A stretch of 64,000 nt of DNA from Streptococcus parasanguinis (GTDB lineage: Bacteria > Bacillota > Bacilli > Lactobacillales > Streptococcaceae). Shown piece by piece: positions 19,926 through 30,721 of this stretch. Position numbers and translations under genes: made by a program. Each line of letters starts with the position of its first letter. The first letter of the stretch is position 1. The stretch lies in NCBI RefSeq assembly GCF_901875555.1, contig NZ_CABFMD010000033.1:1-64000 (forward strand), given 5' to 3'. Under the pieces are notes generated by a model that was not told where the DNA came from, made no database searches, and worked only from the letters and a program-made list of their open reading frames with translations.

Positions 19926-22571
19926 TTATTTGGCCTCATACCATGTCTTGCCTGCATTCTCATCGGCTTCCAGTGGTACCGCAAGCTCAATAGCGGATTC
20001 CATGGTCTCTTTGACGAGTTCCTTGATTGCTGCCAATTCATCACTTGGCACTTGCAGAACGATTTCATCGTGCACCTGAAGAAGCATCTTGGTCTTGTAG
20101 GCTCCTGCTTCTAGCGCTTGGTCCAAGTGGATCATAGCAATTTTCAAGATGTCTGCTGCCGATCCTTGGATCGGTGAGTTGATTGCTGTCCGCTCCGCAA
20201 AACCTCGAACATTGAAGTTGCGAGAGTTGATATCTGGAATTTCTCGGCGACGCTTGAAGAGGGTTTCTACATAGCCTTTGTCGCGCGCTTCCCGTACCAC
20301 TCTTTCCATATAGTCCTTGATGCCAGGGTAGCGTTCGAAGTAAGTTTCAATATAGGCTTTGGCTTCTTTTCGACTGATCCCTAGGTTGTTAGACAGTCCA
20401 AAGTCGGAAATTCCATAAACCACACCGAAGTTTACTGCTTTAGCATTGCGGCGGTCATTCGGCGTCACATCTTCTGGTTTTTCAATATTGAAGACCCGCA
20501 TAGCGGTCGATGTATGGATATCTGCCCCATGTTTAAAAGCATCAATCAAATGCTCATCTCCTGAAATATGGGCCAAGACGCGTAATTCGATCTGTGAATA
20601 GTCTGAACTCAACAAGACACTGTTTTCCTCTTCTGGAACAAAAGCCTTGCGAATGAGACGACCTTGTTCCAAACGGACAGGGATGTTTTGCAGGTTGGGA
20701 TCCACACTGGACAAGCGCCCTGTCTGCGTCAAATCCTGCACATAGCGGGTATGGATCTTCCCATCTTCCAAAATCCAGTCTTGAAGACCGATGACATAGG
20801 TCGATTGGATTTTAGCAATTTGGCGGTATTCAAGAATCTTAGACACGATTGGTGCGATGGGAGCCAGGCGTTCCAAGACATCAACAGCTGTTGAATAGCC
20901 GGTTTTGGTCTTTTTGGTATATTCAAGAGGGAGTTCCAATTTTTCAAAGAGGATGGCCCCCAATTGTTTTGGAGAATTGATGTTAAACTCTTCTCCTGCC
21001 AACTCGTAGATTTCTTGGGTCAAGCGTTCCAAGACTGCTTCGTTTTCCACCTGCATGTCTTGGAGGGTCTGGCGTTCCACCTTGATCCCTGCAATTTCCA
21101 TCTTGGCCAAAACAGCTGCTAGTGGTTGCTCCATATCATAGAGCAGATCTAGTTGGTCATGGGCTTGTAACTGCTCCACCATGGGCTCTTCCGTGTCTAG
21201 TAAAACAGCGACTTTTCGTGCCAAATGCTCTAATAGGACCGCCTTTTCTGGAATGGATTTTTTGGCTCCCTTGCCATAAACGACTTCGTCCAGCGGCAAC
21301 GCAATCTGACTATAGAGATTCGCAATGGTTGAAATTTCATTGTCCTCTACGGTCGACAAGAGATACTTAGCCAATCGACTGTCAAAAGCCGGCTTTTGAA
21401 GGGTAATGTCCAAGTGGCTGAGCAGGACCTTGGCCCGCTTGAAGTCATAAACCTTGAGGGGCGTTTTTTCGAGAAATTCTTTGAAAATCGGTGTTTGTAA
21501 AAGATCAGTATCTGTACTCGCGTAGAGCTGACCTTTGGTCCCCCATGCGAAACCGATGATGGGTTCTGTATGGTAATTGTCCCCAAACATCTCAAAATGG
21601 AAGAAACTATCTTCTGTGAGCATATCGGGAGTAACCTGCTCTACTTCTGTATAGTCAATGGCTACAGGAGCTACTTCTTCCCCACTGAGATCCAAGGCTT
21701 GGCGAAGTTGCTTGAAGCCCATCTCCTCATAAAACTTGGCTAGATTTTCTAGATGAGGACCTGTATAGGTGATATCGTCCAGACCAATCTCAATGGGCGC
21801 ATTGGTATCGATGGTCGCAAGGGTCTTGGACAGGTAGGCCTGCTCCTTGTCGTTGATGAGGTTTTCCTTCATCTTAGAAGCCTTCATCTCGTCAATATGC
21901 TGGTAGAGCCCGTCGAGAGAACCGTACTCTATGAGTAGTTTGATCCCTGTTTTTTCTCCAATCTTGGTAACACCCGGGATATTATCCGACTTATCTCCCA
22001 TCAAAGCCTTAAGGTCGATGAATTGCTCGGGTGTCAGCCCCATCTTTTCTTTGAGATAGGCTGGGGTAAAGGCTTCAAACTCTGCCACCCCTTTTTTGGA
22101 AATCTCAACCACCGTATTGTCATCTGTCAGCTGGATCAAGTCCTTATCTCCAGAAACGATGGTGACATCAAATGGGACCGCAGAGGTTTCTGCCAACTTG
22201 TCCAGCGTTCCAATAATATCATCCGCTTCATACTGAGCTAGTTCATAATGGCGAATTCCCAGATGGTCTAATTGCTCCCGAATGAAAGGGAACTGCTCGC
22301 GGAATTCATCCGGTGTCTTTGCCCGCCCCCCTTTGTAGTCGGCGTACATCTCCGTCCGAAAGGTCGTTTTTCCTGCGTCAAAGGCAACGAGGACATGGGT
22401 TGGTTGGATGCGCTCCAAGAGATGGCTCAACATGAGATTGAAGCCGTAGACTGCATTGGTATGCAGACCATTGGCATTTTTGAAGCGATCAATTTGATGA
22501 TAGAGTGCGAAAAAGGCACGAAATGCGACGGAAGACCCGTCGATGAGTAACAATTTATTCTTTTTTTCCAT
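19926..22571 (-). CDS. polA: DNA polymerase I
   Basis: 881 residues starting MEKKNKLLLIDGSSVAFR. The N-terminal 5' nuclease domain (about 1-290) removes RNA primers. The middle domain lacks the usual exonuclease acidic residues, as is known for pneumococcal Pol I. The polymerase domain (about 470-881) has motif A SSDYSQIELRVLAH, motif B RRNAKAVNFGVVYG and motif C VHDE (833-836). It acts in Okazaki fragment maturation and repair. No Shine-Dalgarno precedes the ATG (see the promoter entry). Confidence 0.98.
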   Translation of the reverse strand: MEKKNKLLLIDGSSVAFRAFFALYHQIDRFKNANGLHTNAVYGFNLMLSHLLERIQPTHVLVAFDAGKTTFRTEMYADYKGGRAKTPDEFREQFPFIREQLDHLGIRHYELAQYEADDIIGTLDKLAETSAVPFDVTIVSGDKDLIQLTDDNTVVEISKKGVAEFEAFTPAYLKEKMGLTPEQFIDLKALMGDKSDNIPGVTKIGEKTGIKLLIEYGSLDGLYQHIDEMKASKMKENLINDKEQAYLSKTLATIDTNAPIEIGLDDITYTGPHLENLAKFYEEMGFKQLRQALDLSGEEVAPVAIDYTEVEQVTPDMLTEDSFFHFEMFGDNYHTEPIIGFAWGTKGQLYASTDTDLLQTPIFKEFLEKTPLKVYDFKRAKVLLSHLDITLQKPAFDSRLAKYLLSTVEDNEISTIANLYSQIALPLDEVVYGKGAKKSIPEKAVLLEHLARKVAVLLDTEEPMVEQLQAHDQLDLLYDMEQPLAAVLAKMEIAGIKVERQTLQDMQVENEAVLERLTQEIYELAGEEFNINSPKQLGAILFEKLELPLEYTKKTKTGYSTAVDVLERLAPIAPIVSKILEYRQIAKIQSTYVIGLQDWILEDGKIHTRYVQDLTQTGRLSSVDPNLQNIPVRLEQGRLIRKAFVPEEENSVLLSSDYSQIELRVLAHISGDEHLIDAFKHGADIHTSTAMRVFNIEKPEDVTPNDRRNAKAVNFGVVYGISDFGLSNNLGISRKEAKAYIETYFERYPGIKDYMERVVREARDKGYVETLFKRRREIPDINSRNFNVRGFAERTAINSPIQGSAADILKIAMIHLDQALEAGAYKTKMLLQVHDEIVLQVPSDELAAIKELVKETMESAIELAVPLEADENAGKTWYEAK

Positions 22572-22577
22572 AGGCCT

Positions 22578-22586
22578 ATTATACCA
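22578..22586 (-). promoter_or_regulatory. polA promoter, possibly leaderless
   Basis: Leftward TGGTATAAT (TATAAT at 22578-22583) ends only 6 bases before the polA ATG at 22571, so transcription would begin at or next to the start codon. No Shine-Dalgarno-like purine run lies between. Confidence 0.55.
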
Positions 22587-22610
22587 CGAATCACAAGGTC
22601 CCTGGTACAT

Positions 22611-22635
22611 AAAAACTCTACCCTTTCGGGTAGAG
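22611..22635 (-). terminator. Terminator between the small peptide gene and polA
   Basis: CTCTACCC/GGGTAGAG with a TTTC/GAAA tetraloop (22616-22635) and five Ts leftward. It separates the peptide gene transcript from polA. Confidence 0.85.
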
Positions 22636-22675
22636 CCTTCTTTAGGAGTTTCTTATGAAATATGAAAAGACCTGT

Positions 22676-22747
22676 TTATTCGCCGTAACAAGATCCTTGT
22701 TGTGGCAATTTCTTAAAGCGTTTTGGATAATTGACTGAGATTTTCAT
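22676..22747 (-). CDS. Unrecognised 23-residue peptide
   Basis: A short frame starting MKISVNYPKRFKKLP and ending QQGSCYGE. AGGT lies 7 bases before the ATG, a TATACT box (22780-22785) lies about 33 bases upstream, and a strong terminator follows the stop codon by about 40 bases. This is a complete small transcription unit. The peptide is basic in the middle, has no hydrophobic signal and ends with a Gly-Ser-Cys-Tyr-Gly-Glu tail containing one cysteine. I do not recognise it. It may be a regulatory or modified peptide, or a coding small RNA. Confidence 0.5.
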   Translation of the reverse strand: MKISVNYPKRFKKLPQQGSCYGE

Positions 22748-22828
22748 TTTCTGTACCTCATTTCTTATTTGATGAATAGAGTATACAAGAGAAACCTAAA
22801 CGATTCCTTATAGAAAACTTCAAGAAAA

Positions 22829-24292
22829 CTAAAAGCTAAGGCGCAAAACACGCGGTTGTTTTTGGCTACAAGTTGGTAACTGAAGGTGGAGCCCTTGGTC
22901 ATCTTGGCTCCAAGAAAGAGAGTCACTTTCTCCAAGGAGCTCTACCTGCTGAATGCGCGCATGGAGAATGCGAGGTTGTTTCAGATCATAGGCGAGAGAA
23001 GGCAAAGTCAGCTCTTCTCTAACCCTACTAGGTTCCAGCTGGATGGCATAAAGCAGGCCTTCACGCGTGGTATAGCGGAAATCTTGGCTGGTATAGCGTG
23101 GTGCTTCCCCATCTGAGAAGGAACCTTCCTGGGCCTCGGTCGGTCCGTCCGATGACACCCGCCAAGGCCGACTCTGATAAATGGCTTCTCCATTTACCGC
23201 CAGCCAGTCCCCGATCTCTGTAAGGATGTCTTGGTCTTGCTCAGGGATAGTGCCATCTGCCTTGGGTCCAATATTGAGCAGAAGATTGCCATTTTTTGCC
23301 ACAACATCAACTAAATTTTGCAACAATTCCTTGCTGGTCTTGTAGGCTAAATTCTGGGTATAGCACCAAGAATTACGGGCGATCGCGGTATCCATTTGCC
23401 ATGGAAAAGCTTGCGTCTCCCCGTAGCCTCCCCGCTCCATCTCGACGATTCCTGAACCAAAAGGTAGGGCATCCTGTTTGTAACAAACAGCCACCGTGCG
23501 ATCCTCTTGTGCTGCTAGATTGTAATAATAAGCCAAAAAGCGCATTAAGTAGGGACGGAAACTCTCATGCTGGATCCACCAGTCAAAATAAAGAAGCTCT
23601 GGCTGGTAGTCCCGCACCAGTTCGCAAGTCCGCAAGAGCCAGTCTTCCAAAAACTCTTCACTTGGATAGGGTTTGGAGGTGAGATCAAAATGATCCTTCG
23701 GTTCTGGCTCTGCTGGCCAATAAAGGCTGTCTCTTGGCACTTCTTGCGGAATATCACTGGCAAACTCCTTGCCATGTGAAAAGAAAAACTGGTGCTCCGC
23801 CCGGTGAGAGGAGGCACAGAAGTGGAGGCCACGTTTTTCTGCTTCCTCCCGTAGCTCTCCTAGGACATCTCGTCTTGGCCCCATTTCTAAGCTATTATAA
23901 GGAGAGAGACTCGAAGCATACATTTGAAAACCATCATGGTGCTCAGCTACTGGGAAAAGATAGTGAGCTCCCGCTTTTTGAAAGAGATCGAGCCAAAATG
24001 CCGGATCAAATCGATCTGCTGTAAAAAGAGGGATGAGATCCTTGTAGCCAAAGCTCACCTGATCTCCAAAATGCTCTCGATGATAGTCATAGCAAGGATT
24101 CCCTTGGATATACATATTTCGCGAATACCACTCCGAACCGAAGGCAGGAACACTGTAGACGCCCCAGTGGATAAACATTCCAAATTTGGCATCCCGATAC
24201 CAGTCTGGACAAACTTGATGGCTAAGAGAGTCCCAGCTTGGCTCAAAAGGGCCTGACTGGACGACTTGATCAATCTCTTCAAGGGTTATCAT
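22829..24292 (-). CDS. Alpha-L-fucosidase (GH29)
   Basis: 487 residues from MITLEEIDQVVQSG; GAGGAGAAGAGA precedes this ATG. It removes terminal alpha-L-fucose from glycans. The family core KFGMFIHWGVYSVPAFGSEWYS (split about 38-59), the HHDGF segment and the LLYFDWW stretch holding the likely nucleophile Asp support GH29. There is no signal peptide, so it probably acts in the cytoplasm on imported fuco-oligosaccharides, but no transporter is adjacent. It follows the trp operon on the same strand with its own promoter. Confidence 0.9.
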   Translation of the reverse strand: MITLEEIDQVVQSGPFEPSWDSLSHQVCPDWYRDAKFGMFIHWGVYSVPAFGSEWYSRNMYIQGNPCYDYHREHFGDQVSFGYKDLIPLFTADRFDPAFWLDLFQKAGAHYLFPVAEHHDGFQMYASSLSPYNSLEMGPRRDVLGELREEAEKRGLHFCASSHRAEHQFFFSHGKEFASDIPQEVPRDSLYWPAEPEPKDHFDLTSKPYPSEEFLEDWLLRTCELVRDYQPELLYFDWWIQHESFRPYLMRFLAYYYNLAAQEDRTVAVCYKQDALPFGSGIVEMERGGYGETQAFPWQMDTAIARNSWCYTQNLAYKTSKELLQNLVDVVAKNGNLLLNIGPKADGTIPEQDQDILTEIGDWLAVNGEAIYQSRPWRVSSDGPTEAQEGSFSDGEAPRYTSQDFRYTTREGLLYAIQLEPSRVREELTLPSLAYDLKQPRILHARIQQVELLGESDSLSWSQDDQGLHLQLPTCSQKQPRVLRLSF

Positions 24293-24323
24293 TCTCTTCT
24301 CCTCGTTTCTTATTACTATCTCT

Positions 24324-24363
24324 ATTGTATCGAGAAACCCTCGTTTGTAAAGACAAACGAGGG
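24324..24363 (-). promoter_or_regulatory. Fucosidase promoter overlapped by an inverted repeat
   Basis: Leftward -35 TTTACA (24346-24351) and -10 TACAAT (24324-24329), 16 bases apart. A perfect 11-base inverted repeat CCCTCGTTTGT/ACAAACGAGGG (24338-24363) covers the -35. It could be a repressor operator, or double as the trp operon terminator, though its T run is weak. Confidence 0.55.
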
Positions 24364-24433
24364 GAATGTTTAAAATAGTAGACAAAGAGCTTGATCTAGG
24401 AGAATCGAGCCGATTACAAATAGATTAGACTGG

Positions 24434-25210
24434 CTAGCCCTTCACTGCTTGAGAAATGAAATGAGCGACGGCGTCTGTCTCCCCTTGGTGGAGAGCCTTA
24501 ACGATTTTGGATCCCACAATAACCCCATCTGAGACCTTGTTGAAACGGTGAACATCCTCCATGCTGGAAACTCCAAAACCTGTTAATACAGGAATCGAAG
24601 CTATTTCGTGTAATTGGGCCAAGTGGTGGTCCAGATCGTCTCGATAGCTACCAGTTTTCCCCGTCACTCCGTTGACAGCAACAGCATAGATAAATCCTTC
24701 TGCATCTTGGATCAATTTCTTCTGGCGCTCGATTCCTGTGGTCAGACTCACTAGCGGCACCAAAGCGATGTCTTTATCCGCTAACAGAGGCTCTACCAGA
24801 TCCGCATGCTCATGAGGAAGATCCGCAATAATCACTCCCTTGACCGCTGTTCCGTCTAAATCTCTAAAGAAGTTTTCAAGGCCATATTGGAACAAGGGAT
24901 TGAAATAGGTCATGATGACCAAAGGAACAGTTGTCTCTATGTGCTGGATCGTTTGCACCAGTTCCTCTGTCGTCGTCCCATGGGCTAAACTTCGTAATCC
25001 TGCCTCTTCAATCACAGGGCCATCTGCCACTGGATCTGAAAAAGGTATGCCAACTTCAATGGCTGAGACACCAAGATCTTCCAAAAATTGGATGGTTTCC
25101 TGCAAACCTGCTAAGCCTTTTTCATGATCTCCTGCCATGATATACGGGACAAAGATCCCTCGTTGCTGGTCTTTCAGCTTTTGTAAATGCTCTGTTAAGG
25201 TCTTTCCCAT
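24434..25210 (-). CDS. trpA: Tryptophan synthase alpha subunit
   Basis: 258 residues. It cleaves indole-3-glycerol phosphate to indole, which passes through a tunnel to TrpB. The catalytic Glu is in [16 protein letters not shown] (near 50-65), and GFGVSS near 212 binds phosphate. It is the last gene of the operon, 1 base after trpB. Confidence 0.98.
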   Translation of the reverse strand: MGKTLTEHLQKLKDQQRGIFVPYIMAGDHEKGLAGLQETIQFLEDLGVSAIEVGIPFSDPVADGPVIEEAGLRSLAHGTTTEELVQTIQHIETTVPLVIMTYFNPLFQYGLENFFRDLDGTAVKGVIIADLPHEHADLVEPLLADKDIALVPLVSLTTGIERQKKLIQDAEGFIYAVAVNGVTGKTGSYRDDLDHHLAQLHEIASIPVLTGFGVSSMEDVHRFNKVSDGVIVGSKIVKALHQGETDAVAHFISQAVKG

Positions 25211-25211
25211 C

Positions 25212-26417
25212 TTACTCCCCTCTCTCTTGTTCTAGGCGGTCTTTGACTTGTACTACATCTTTGTCCCCACGACCTGACAAGCAAACAATCATGGATTTTT
25301 CAGGCCCCATCTCCTTGGCCAATTTCACCGCATAGGCGATAGCATGGCTCGATTCCAGAGCCGGAATGATTCCTTCTACTTTTGAAAGTAATTGAAAGGC
25401 TTCTAGAGCTTCTTGGTCTGTCACAGGCACATAGGTTGCCCGCTTAATCTCATGGAAATAAGAATGCTCTGGCCCAATTCCTGGATAATCGAGACCTGCT
25501 GAAATTGAGAAAGCTTCTAAAATCTGTCCATGGGCATCTTGTAAAACATCCATCAAGGCGCCGTGAAGGACTCCTGGACGTCCCTTGGTCAAGGTTGCTG
25601 CATGCTTGTCTGTATCTACCCCAAGTCCAGCTGCTTCCGCCCCATACATGGCAACAGTTGTGTCCTCTACAAAAGGATAAAAGAGGCCAATAGCGTTCGA
25701 TCCACCTCCTACACAAGCTAGGACGGCATCTGGCAGAGCCCCGTCATTTTGCTCTGCAAATTGGCGTTTGGCTTCTCGACCAATGACACTTTGAAAATCA
25801 CGGACAATCTCTGGGAATGGATGAGGTCCTAGAGCAGATCCCATGATATAATGGGTATCTTCCACGTTTGCTACCCAGGCTCTAAGGGCAGCGTTGACTG
25901 CATCCTTGAGAACACGCGACCCATCTGTTACCGATTGAACCTTTGCCCCCAACAACTCCATCCGAAAGACATTAAGAGCTTGGCGTTTGACATCTTCTTC
26001 CCCCATGTAGATGGTACATTCCATATCAAATAAAGCAGCGGCCGTTGCCGTTGCAACACCGTGCTGTCCGGCCCCTGTTTCTGCGATGATCTTCTTTTTA
26101 CCCATTCGGTGTGCCAGCAAAACCTGTCCTAGAGCATTATTAATTTTATGAGCTCCTGTGTGGTTGAGGTCTTCTCTTTTTAGAAAGATCTTGGCTCCAC
26201 CGACATACTTGGTTAGATTCTTAGCGTAATAGAGCGGTGTTTCCCGACCGACATATTGTTTCAGAAGCTGATCCAATTCTGCTTGAAAAGAAGGATCTGC
26301 TTGACTTTCTCTGTAGGCTTTTTCTAATTCTAAAACTGCTGTCATCAAGGTTTCAGGGACAAAACGTCCTCCGAACCGCCCGTAAAATCCGTTTTGATCT
26401 GGTTGTTTATATGCCAT
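25212..26417 (-). CDS. trpB: Tryptophan synthase beta subunit
   Basis: 401 residues. It condenses indole with serine using PLP; the lysine is in [13 protein letters not shown] (near 86-98) and the phosphate loop is GGGSNA (near 231). Its start overlaps the trpF end by 11 bases. Confidence 0.98.
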   Translation of the reverse strand: MAYKQPDQNGFYGRFGGRFVPETLMTAVLELEKAYRESQADPSFQAELDQLLKQYVGRETPLYYAKNLTKYVGGAKIFLKREDLNHTGAHKINNALGQVLLAHRMGKKKIIAETGAGQHGVATATAAALFDMECTIYMGEEDVKRQALNVFRMELLGAKVQSVTDGSRVLKDAVNAALRAWVANVEDTHYIMGSALGPHPFPEIVRDFQSVIGREAKRQFAEQNDGALPDAVLACVGGGSNAIGLFYPFVEDTTVAMYGAEAAGLGVDTDKHAATLTKGRPGVLHGALMDVLQDAHGQILEAFSISAGLDYPGIGPEHSYFHEIKRATYVPVTDQEALEAFQLLSKVEGIIPALESSHAIAYAVKLAKEMGPEKSMIVCLSGRGDKDVVQVKDRLEQERGE

Positions 26418-26994
26418 GCTTGACCCTTTCTATAAATCGTTTTATCTTTTCTTGATCTTTTTTTCCATTTGTCTCGACCCCACTGGATACATCCACCGCA
26501 TAAGGATGAAAGAAGCGAATGGCATCTGCTACATTGTCTACCGTCAAGCCTCCTGCAATAAAGAAGGGTTTTGTAACGTTTTGACTTTCGAGCTTTTGCC
26601 AGTTAAAAGTCTCTCCACTTCCTGCTACAGGAGCATCAAAGAGCAGATAATCGGCACCGGTCTCAGGAAGTGCTGCATCTTTCCCCACTTGAACAGCGCG
26701 AATCGTTTGTTGGGAAAGCTCTTGCAAGATGGTATCATCCATCGGTCCATGTACTTGTATCAGGTCCAAGCACACAACTTGGCAAGCTTGCTCCACTTCT
26801 TCTCTTTGTGGGGATACAAAAACTCCGACTTTTTGAACTCTCTCTGGAATCCCTGTAGCCAACTGCCGGGCTTGCTCTAGTGTCACTCGCCGTTTGCTTG
26901 GTGCAAAGACAAAACCAATGTAATCTGCACCAGATTCAACAGCTGTCTGGACAGCTTCTGGGGTGGATAATCCGCAAATTTTAACCTTTGTCAA
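26407..26994 (-). CDS. trpF: Phosphoribosylanthranilate isomerase
   Basis: 195 residues, an (alpha/beta)8 barrel. The catalytic Cys is in [12 protein letters not shown] at the N-terminus; the acid partner is in [11 protein letters not shown] near the C-terminus. It overlaps trpC by 14 bases and trpB by 11. Confidence 0.97.
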   Translation of the reverse strand: MTKVKICGLSTPEAVQTAVESGADYIGFVFAPSKRRVTLEQARQLATGIPERVQKVGVFVSPQREEVEQACQVVCLDLIQVHGPMDDTILQELSQQTIRAVQVGKDAALPETGADYLLFDAPVAGSGETFNWQKLESQNVTKPFFIAGGLTVDNVADAIRFFHPYAVDVSSGVETNGKKDQEKIKRFIERVKHGI

Positions 26995-27748
26995 TCTGCA
27001 ACTCCTTTACTTTTTCAGCCACATTATCTGCCTTCATGAGGGCTGTCCCAACGAGAATGCCACTAAAATAAGGAGCGAGCATTCGCGCATCTGCTGCTGT
27101 AAAAATAGCAGACTCCGAGATGTAGACCGGTTCTTGTTCAAAATTGGTCGCCAATTCAAGGCTAGTGTGGAGATCTGTCTCAAAGGTCACCAAGTTGCGA
27201 TTGTTGACCCCTATGATCTGAGCCCCAATCCGGTGAGCTACCTCTAGTTCTGTCAGATTATGGGTCTCCACCAAGACCTCCAGACCAAGATGGGTCGCAA
27301 AGTCATAGAGCTCCTTCAGACGAGCCTCTGATAAGGCTGCAACTATCAACAAGATCACGGTCGCCCCTGCGTTTCGCGCCCGAATTATTTGCTTTTCATC
27401 CACAATAAAATCTTTATTGAGGGTGGGGATACGTACTTGACTAGATATTTCCCGGAGATACTCGATACTGCCCTTGAAAAACACTTCATCGGTCAAGACA
27501 GAAATCATCACAGCTCCATTTTCTTCGTAAGTCTTAGCCTGCGCAACGATATCCACATCGACATGAATATCTCCCAGACTCGGGCTAGCCTTTTTCACCT
27601 CTGCGATGACCTGAAGCTTATCTGGATGACTCTTTAGGTAATCATACAAGCGGTAGGTCTCACGCAAAGGTTGGAGCTCCTCTTCTTTCATCACAGCCAC
27701 TTCACGCGCCTTTTCCTTTAGAATCTTTGGTAAGAATTCTTGACTCAT
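26981..27748 (-). CDS. trpC: Indole-3-glycerol-phosphate synthase
   Basis: 255 residues. The barrel carries [12 protein letters not shown] (near 50-61), [16 protein letters not shown] and GVNNRNL, all active-site strands of the family. It overlaps trpGD by 4 bases and trpF by 14. Confidence 0.98.
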   Translation of the reverse strand: MSQEFLPKILKEKAREVAVMKEEELQPLRETYRLYDYLKSHPDKLQVIAEVKKASPSLGDIHVDVDIVAQAKTYEENGAVMISVLTDEVFFKGSIEYLREISSQVRIPTLNKDFIVDEKQIIRARNAGATVILLIVAALSEARLKELYDFATHLGLEVLVETHNLTELEVAHRIGAQIIGVNNRNLVTFETDLHTSLELATNFEQEPVYISESAIFTAADARMLAPYFSGILVGTALMKADNVAEKVKELQIDKG

Positions 27749-29319
27749 TTTTGATACTCCTGTAATAATCTCAATTTCTCAAGGGCAGCCCCGCTGGCAA
27801 TCACTTCCCGTGCCAAGGCAATCCCCTCCTTGATAGAAGCTACCTTGCCGTTGGCATAAAATCCAAGGCCAGCATTTAAGACCGTCACCTCTAAAAAGGG
27901 ACTCGCTTCATTCTTCAAGACACTGAGCAAAATTTCTGCATTGCGTTTAGCGTCTCCACCACGTACTTGATCAATTTCGATGCGCTCCATTCCCATATCT
28001 TCTGGTTGAAAGCTGGATAAGGTAACCTGTCCATTTTCCAAAATAGCGAGCTGGGTTTCTCCATCAAGGCCTGCCTCGTCCAAACCTTGTGGGCCACTCA
28101 CTACCACTGCGCGTTTTCGACCCAAATTCTTTAGAATCTCTGCCGTACTTTCCAGCATATCTGGACGACTGGTTCCCAATAGCTGGCTTTCTAGAGGAAT
28201 CGGATTGATAAGAGGACCAGTTAAGTTCATCACTGTTGGAACTCCTAGCGCCAAGCGAGCTGGCATAATATAGCGCATGCCAGGATGCAGATTTTTGGCA
28301 AATAGAAAGACAATGCCCGCCTTTTCAAACACTCGTCCCAAATCTTCTGGACCCAAATCAAGGTTAATCCCTAGAGCTTCTAGCACATCAGCTGAACCTG
28401 ATTTAGAAGAGATCGAGCGATTCCCGTGTTTCGCCATCTTGACGCCACCACCAGCGAGAACAAAGGCAGCTGTAGTTGAAATATTGAAACTATAGGAACG
28501 ATCCCCACCAGTTCCACAATTGTCCATCGCTCCTTGAACTTCTGTAGGAATAGCGACCGCATAGGCCTGCATCACTTTTGCAATAGCCGTCCGTTCTTCA
28601 ACCGTTTCCCCTTTCATTTTTAGGCCTAGAAGTAGAGCCGTCACCTGCGCTTCTGAAGCACGACCCGCAACAACTTCTTCCATGGCAGCTTCTAATTCTG
28701 CGCCGGTTAGATTTACTCCTTCCGCTACCTTTGCAAGCACTTGTTTCATTTTTCTCTCCTTGACCAATTTGACAAAATTTTCGATGGTCTTAAGCCCATC
28801 TGGTGTCCCGATACTTTCTGGATGGTATTGAAAGCCATAAATCGGTAAGCTACGGTGTTGGATCCCCATAATCGCTCCATCATCCGTCGTCCGAGAGGTA
28901 ATGACAAACTCCTCTGGCATGTCTTCAATCGTCAGCGAATGGTAGCGCATGACTGGAACTTCTTTTGCGACACCCGCATATAGCGGAGAGGGAGCTTCTA
29001 GCTGGATCTGGCTTTGTTTGCCATGCATGACCTGAGGGGCCAATCCTAAGCGTCCTCCAAAAACTTCTGCAATCGCTTGATGTCCCAAGCAGATCCCCAA
29101 GATTGGTTTAACCCCCGCGAAATCTCGGATCATCTCCTCCATCTTGCCCGCATCCTTTGGCCATCCTGGACCTGGAGAAAAGACCAAGGCATCTGCTTCT
29201 TGAGCAACCTGGTACAAATCCGGATCATCATTTCGAAGCACCTGAACCTCATCAAATTTTCCGATATACTGTGCTAAATTGTAGGTAAATGAATCGTAAT
29301 TATCAACTAATAAAATCAT
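27745..29319 (-). CDS. trpGD: Fused anthranilate synthase component II / anthranilate phosphoribosyltransferase
   Basis: 524 residues encoding two enzymes in one frame. Residues 1-190 are the glutamine amidotransferase TrpG (Cys77 in GICLGH, His166 and Glu168 in YHPES), which supplies ammonia to TrpE. Residues 191-524 are TrpD, with the CGTGGD phosphoribosyl-diphosphate loop near 268. The join is ERK-MKQVL. A Shine-Dalgarno AAGGAGAG (28754-28761) and ATG (28749) remain inside, so a free 334-residue TrpD could also be made. Many streptococci carry two separate genes here. It overlaps trpE by 4 bases. Confidence 0.93.
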   Translation of the reverse strand: MILLVDNYDSFTYNLAQYIGKFDEVQVLRNDDPDLYQVAQEADALVFSPGPGWPKDAGKMEEMIRDFAGVKPILGICLGHQAIAEVFGGRLGLAPQVMHGKQSQIQLEAPSPLYAGVAKEVPVMRYHSLTIEDMPEEFVITSRTTDDGAIMGIQHRSLPIYGFQYHPESIGTPDGLKTIENFVKLVKERKMKQVLAKVAEGVNLTGAELEAAMEEVVAGRASEAQVTALLLGLKMKGETVEERTAIAKVMQAYAVAIPTEVQGAMDNCGTGGDRSYSFNISTTAAFVLAGGGVKMAKHGNRSISSKSGSADVLEALGINLDLGPEDLGRVFEKAGIVFLFAKNLHPGMRYIMPARLALGVPTVMNLTGPLINPIPLESQLLGTSRPDMLESTAEILKNLGRKRAVVVSGPQGLDEAGLDGETQLAILENGQVTLSSFQPEDMGMERIEIDQVRGGDAKRNAEILLSVLKNEASPFLEVTVLNAGLGFYANGKVASIKEGIALAREVIASGAALEKLRLLQEYQK

Positions 29320-30674
29320 CCTTCTTCTCCAATCCTTGTCATCGATTTTGCCTTATTGACGGTTTCTTGGTATTCATTTTCAGCGATCGAATCATAAACG
29401 ATTCCTGCTCCAGCTTGCACATAAGCCTTCTTATTTTTGAGGATCATGGTTCGAATCGCGATAGCAAAATCGAGATCCCCCGTCACCGAAAGATAGCCAA
29501 TCGCCCCCGCATAGACCCCTCGTTTCTCTTTTTCAGCCTCATAGATCCGCTTCATAGCCCGAATCTTGGGAGCGCCCGAAACGGTTCCAGCAGGAAGAGT
29601 TGCCTTCAGAGCCTCAATGGAGGCTAGCCCAGGAAGTAATTGCCCCTTGACCACACTGGTCAGGTGCATGACATAACGGAAGAATTCCACTTCCATATAT
29701 TTGGTCACTTCAACTGACCCATTTTGAGCGATACGACCAATATCATTTCGTCCTAGATCCACCAACATCCGGTGTTCTGCGACTTCTTTTGGATCCCCTG
29801 CCAAATCAGCTACCAATTGCCGATCAGCCTCCTCATCGATCCCTCTGGGACGTGTGCCAGCAATGGGATTAGTTGTCACCACTCGATCCTTGACCGACAC
29901 TAGACTTTCTGGACTAGCACCGATAATTTGGTACTCCCCAAAATCATAAAAATAGAGATAATTCGAAGGATTGGTCACACGCAAATTGCGGTAATAATCT
30001 AGCGGTTTTCCCGAAAAATCAGCTGAAAAACGTTGACTGAGCACGCATTGGAACATATCTCCTTTTCGAATATAATCCCTAGCCAGGGCCACCATTTCCT
30101 CAAACTCTTTTTGCTCCAAATGATTGTGGAAATGAAGAGCATGCAGATCCTTGTCCTGAAACTCTTCCTTTGCAGGTCTTGCCAACTGTGCTAATACTTG
30201 CTCCAAGCTCGACGCTTGTTCTGCTTCACTTCGCCCACTATAGAGATTCTCTTCCACCACATAGACCTTTTCCTTTTTGTGGTCAAAAATCACATAGCTT
30301 TCATATAAGAAAAAGTGGAGATCTGGAGTGCCGATCGTATCTTCAGGAATAGAACCGATGTTCTCATAGAGGCCAATCAAGTCGTAGCCGACAAATCCAA
30401 TCGCTCCTCCGTTAAAAGGAAGCTCTTCAGAAGTTTTCGTTTTGACCGTGATACGATTCAAAAAGTCCAAAGGATCCTCTTCGACAGTCTGATCATTGTA
30501 ATAGAGGACACCATGTTCAAACTTGACTTCACTGACTGGCCGATAGGCCACAATTGAAAAACGCGCATTCTCTTTTTCACGAGGGATCGACTCCAAGATC
30601 ATTTTATGGGGTGCATCCAAACGCATATAAGCCAAAATTGGACTCAACACATCAGCAGATAAAACTTTTTTCAT
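29316..30674 (-). CDS. trpE: Anthranilate synthase component I
   Basis: 452 residues. It converts chorismate to anthranilate with ammonia from the TrpG domain. The feedback-site serine region [14 protein letters not shown] lies near 28-41, and the chorismate-binding core includes [12 protein letters not shown] near 372-383. First gene of the operon, 200 bases after the T-box terminator. Confidence 0.98.
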   Translation of the reverse strand: MKKVLSADVLSPILAYMRLDAPHKMILESIPREKENARFSIVAYRPVSEVKFEHGVLYYNDQTVEEDPLDFLNRITVKTKTSEELPFNGGAIGFVGYDLIGLYENIGSIPEDTIGTPDLHFFLYESYVIFDHKKEKVYVVEENLYSGRSEAEQASSLEQVLAQLARPAKEEFQDKDLHALHFHNHLEQKEFEEMVALARDYIRKGDMFQCVLSQRFSADFSGKPLDYYRNLRVTNPSNYLYFYDFGEYQIIGASPESLVSVKDRVVTTNPIAGTRPRGIDEEADRQLVADLAGDPKEVAEHRMLVDLGRNDIGRIAQNGSVEVTKYMEVEFFRYVMHLTSVVKGQLLPGLASIEALKATLPAGTVSGAPKIRAMKRIYEAEKEKRGVYAGAIGYLSVTGDLDFAIAIRTMILKNKKAYVQAGAGIVYDSIAENEYQETVNKAKSMTRIGEEG

Positions 30675-30721
30675 ATCAGAAACCTCTCTTCTAGAACTCT
30701 TTTTCTAATGAATCGTAACAT

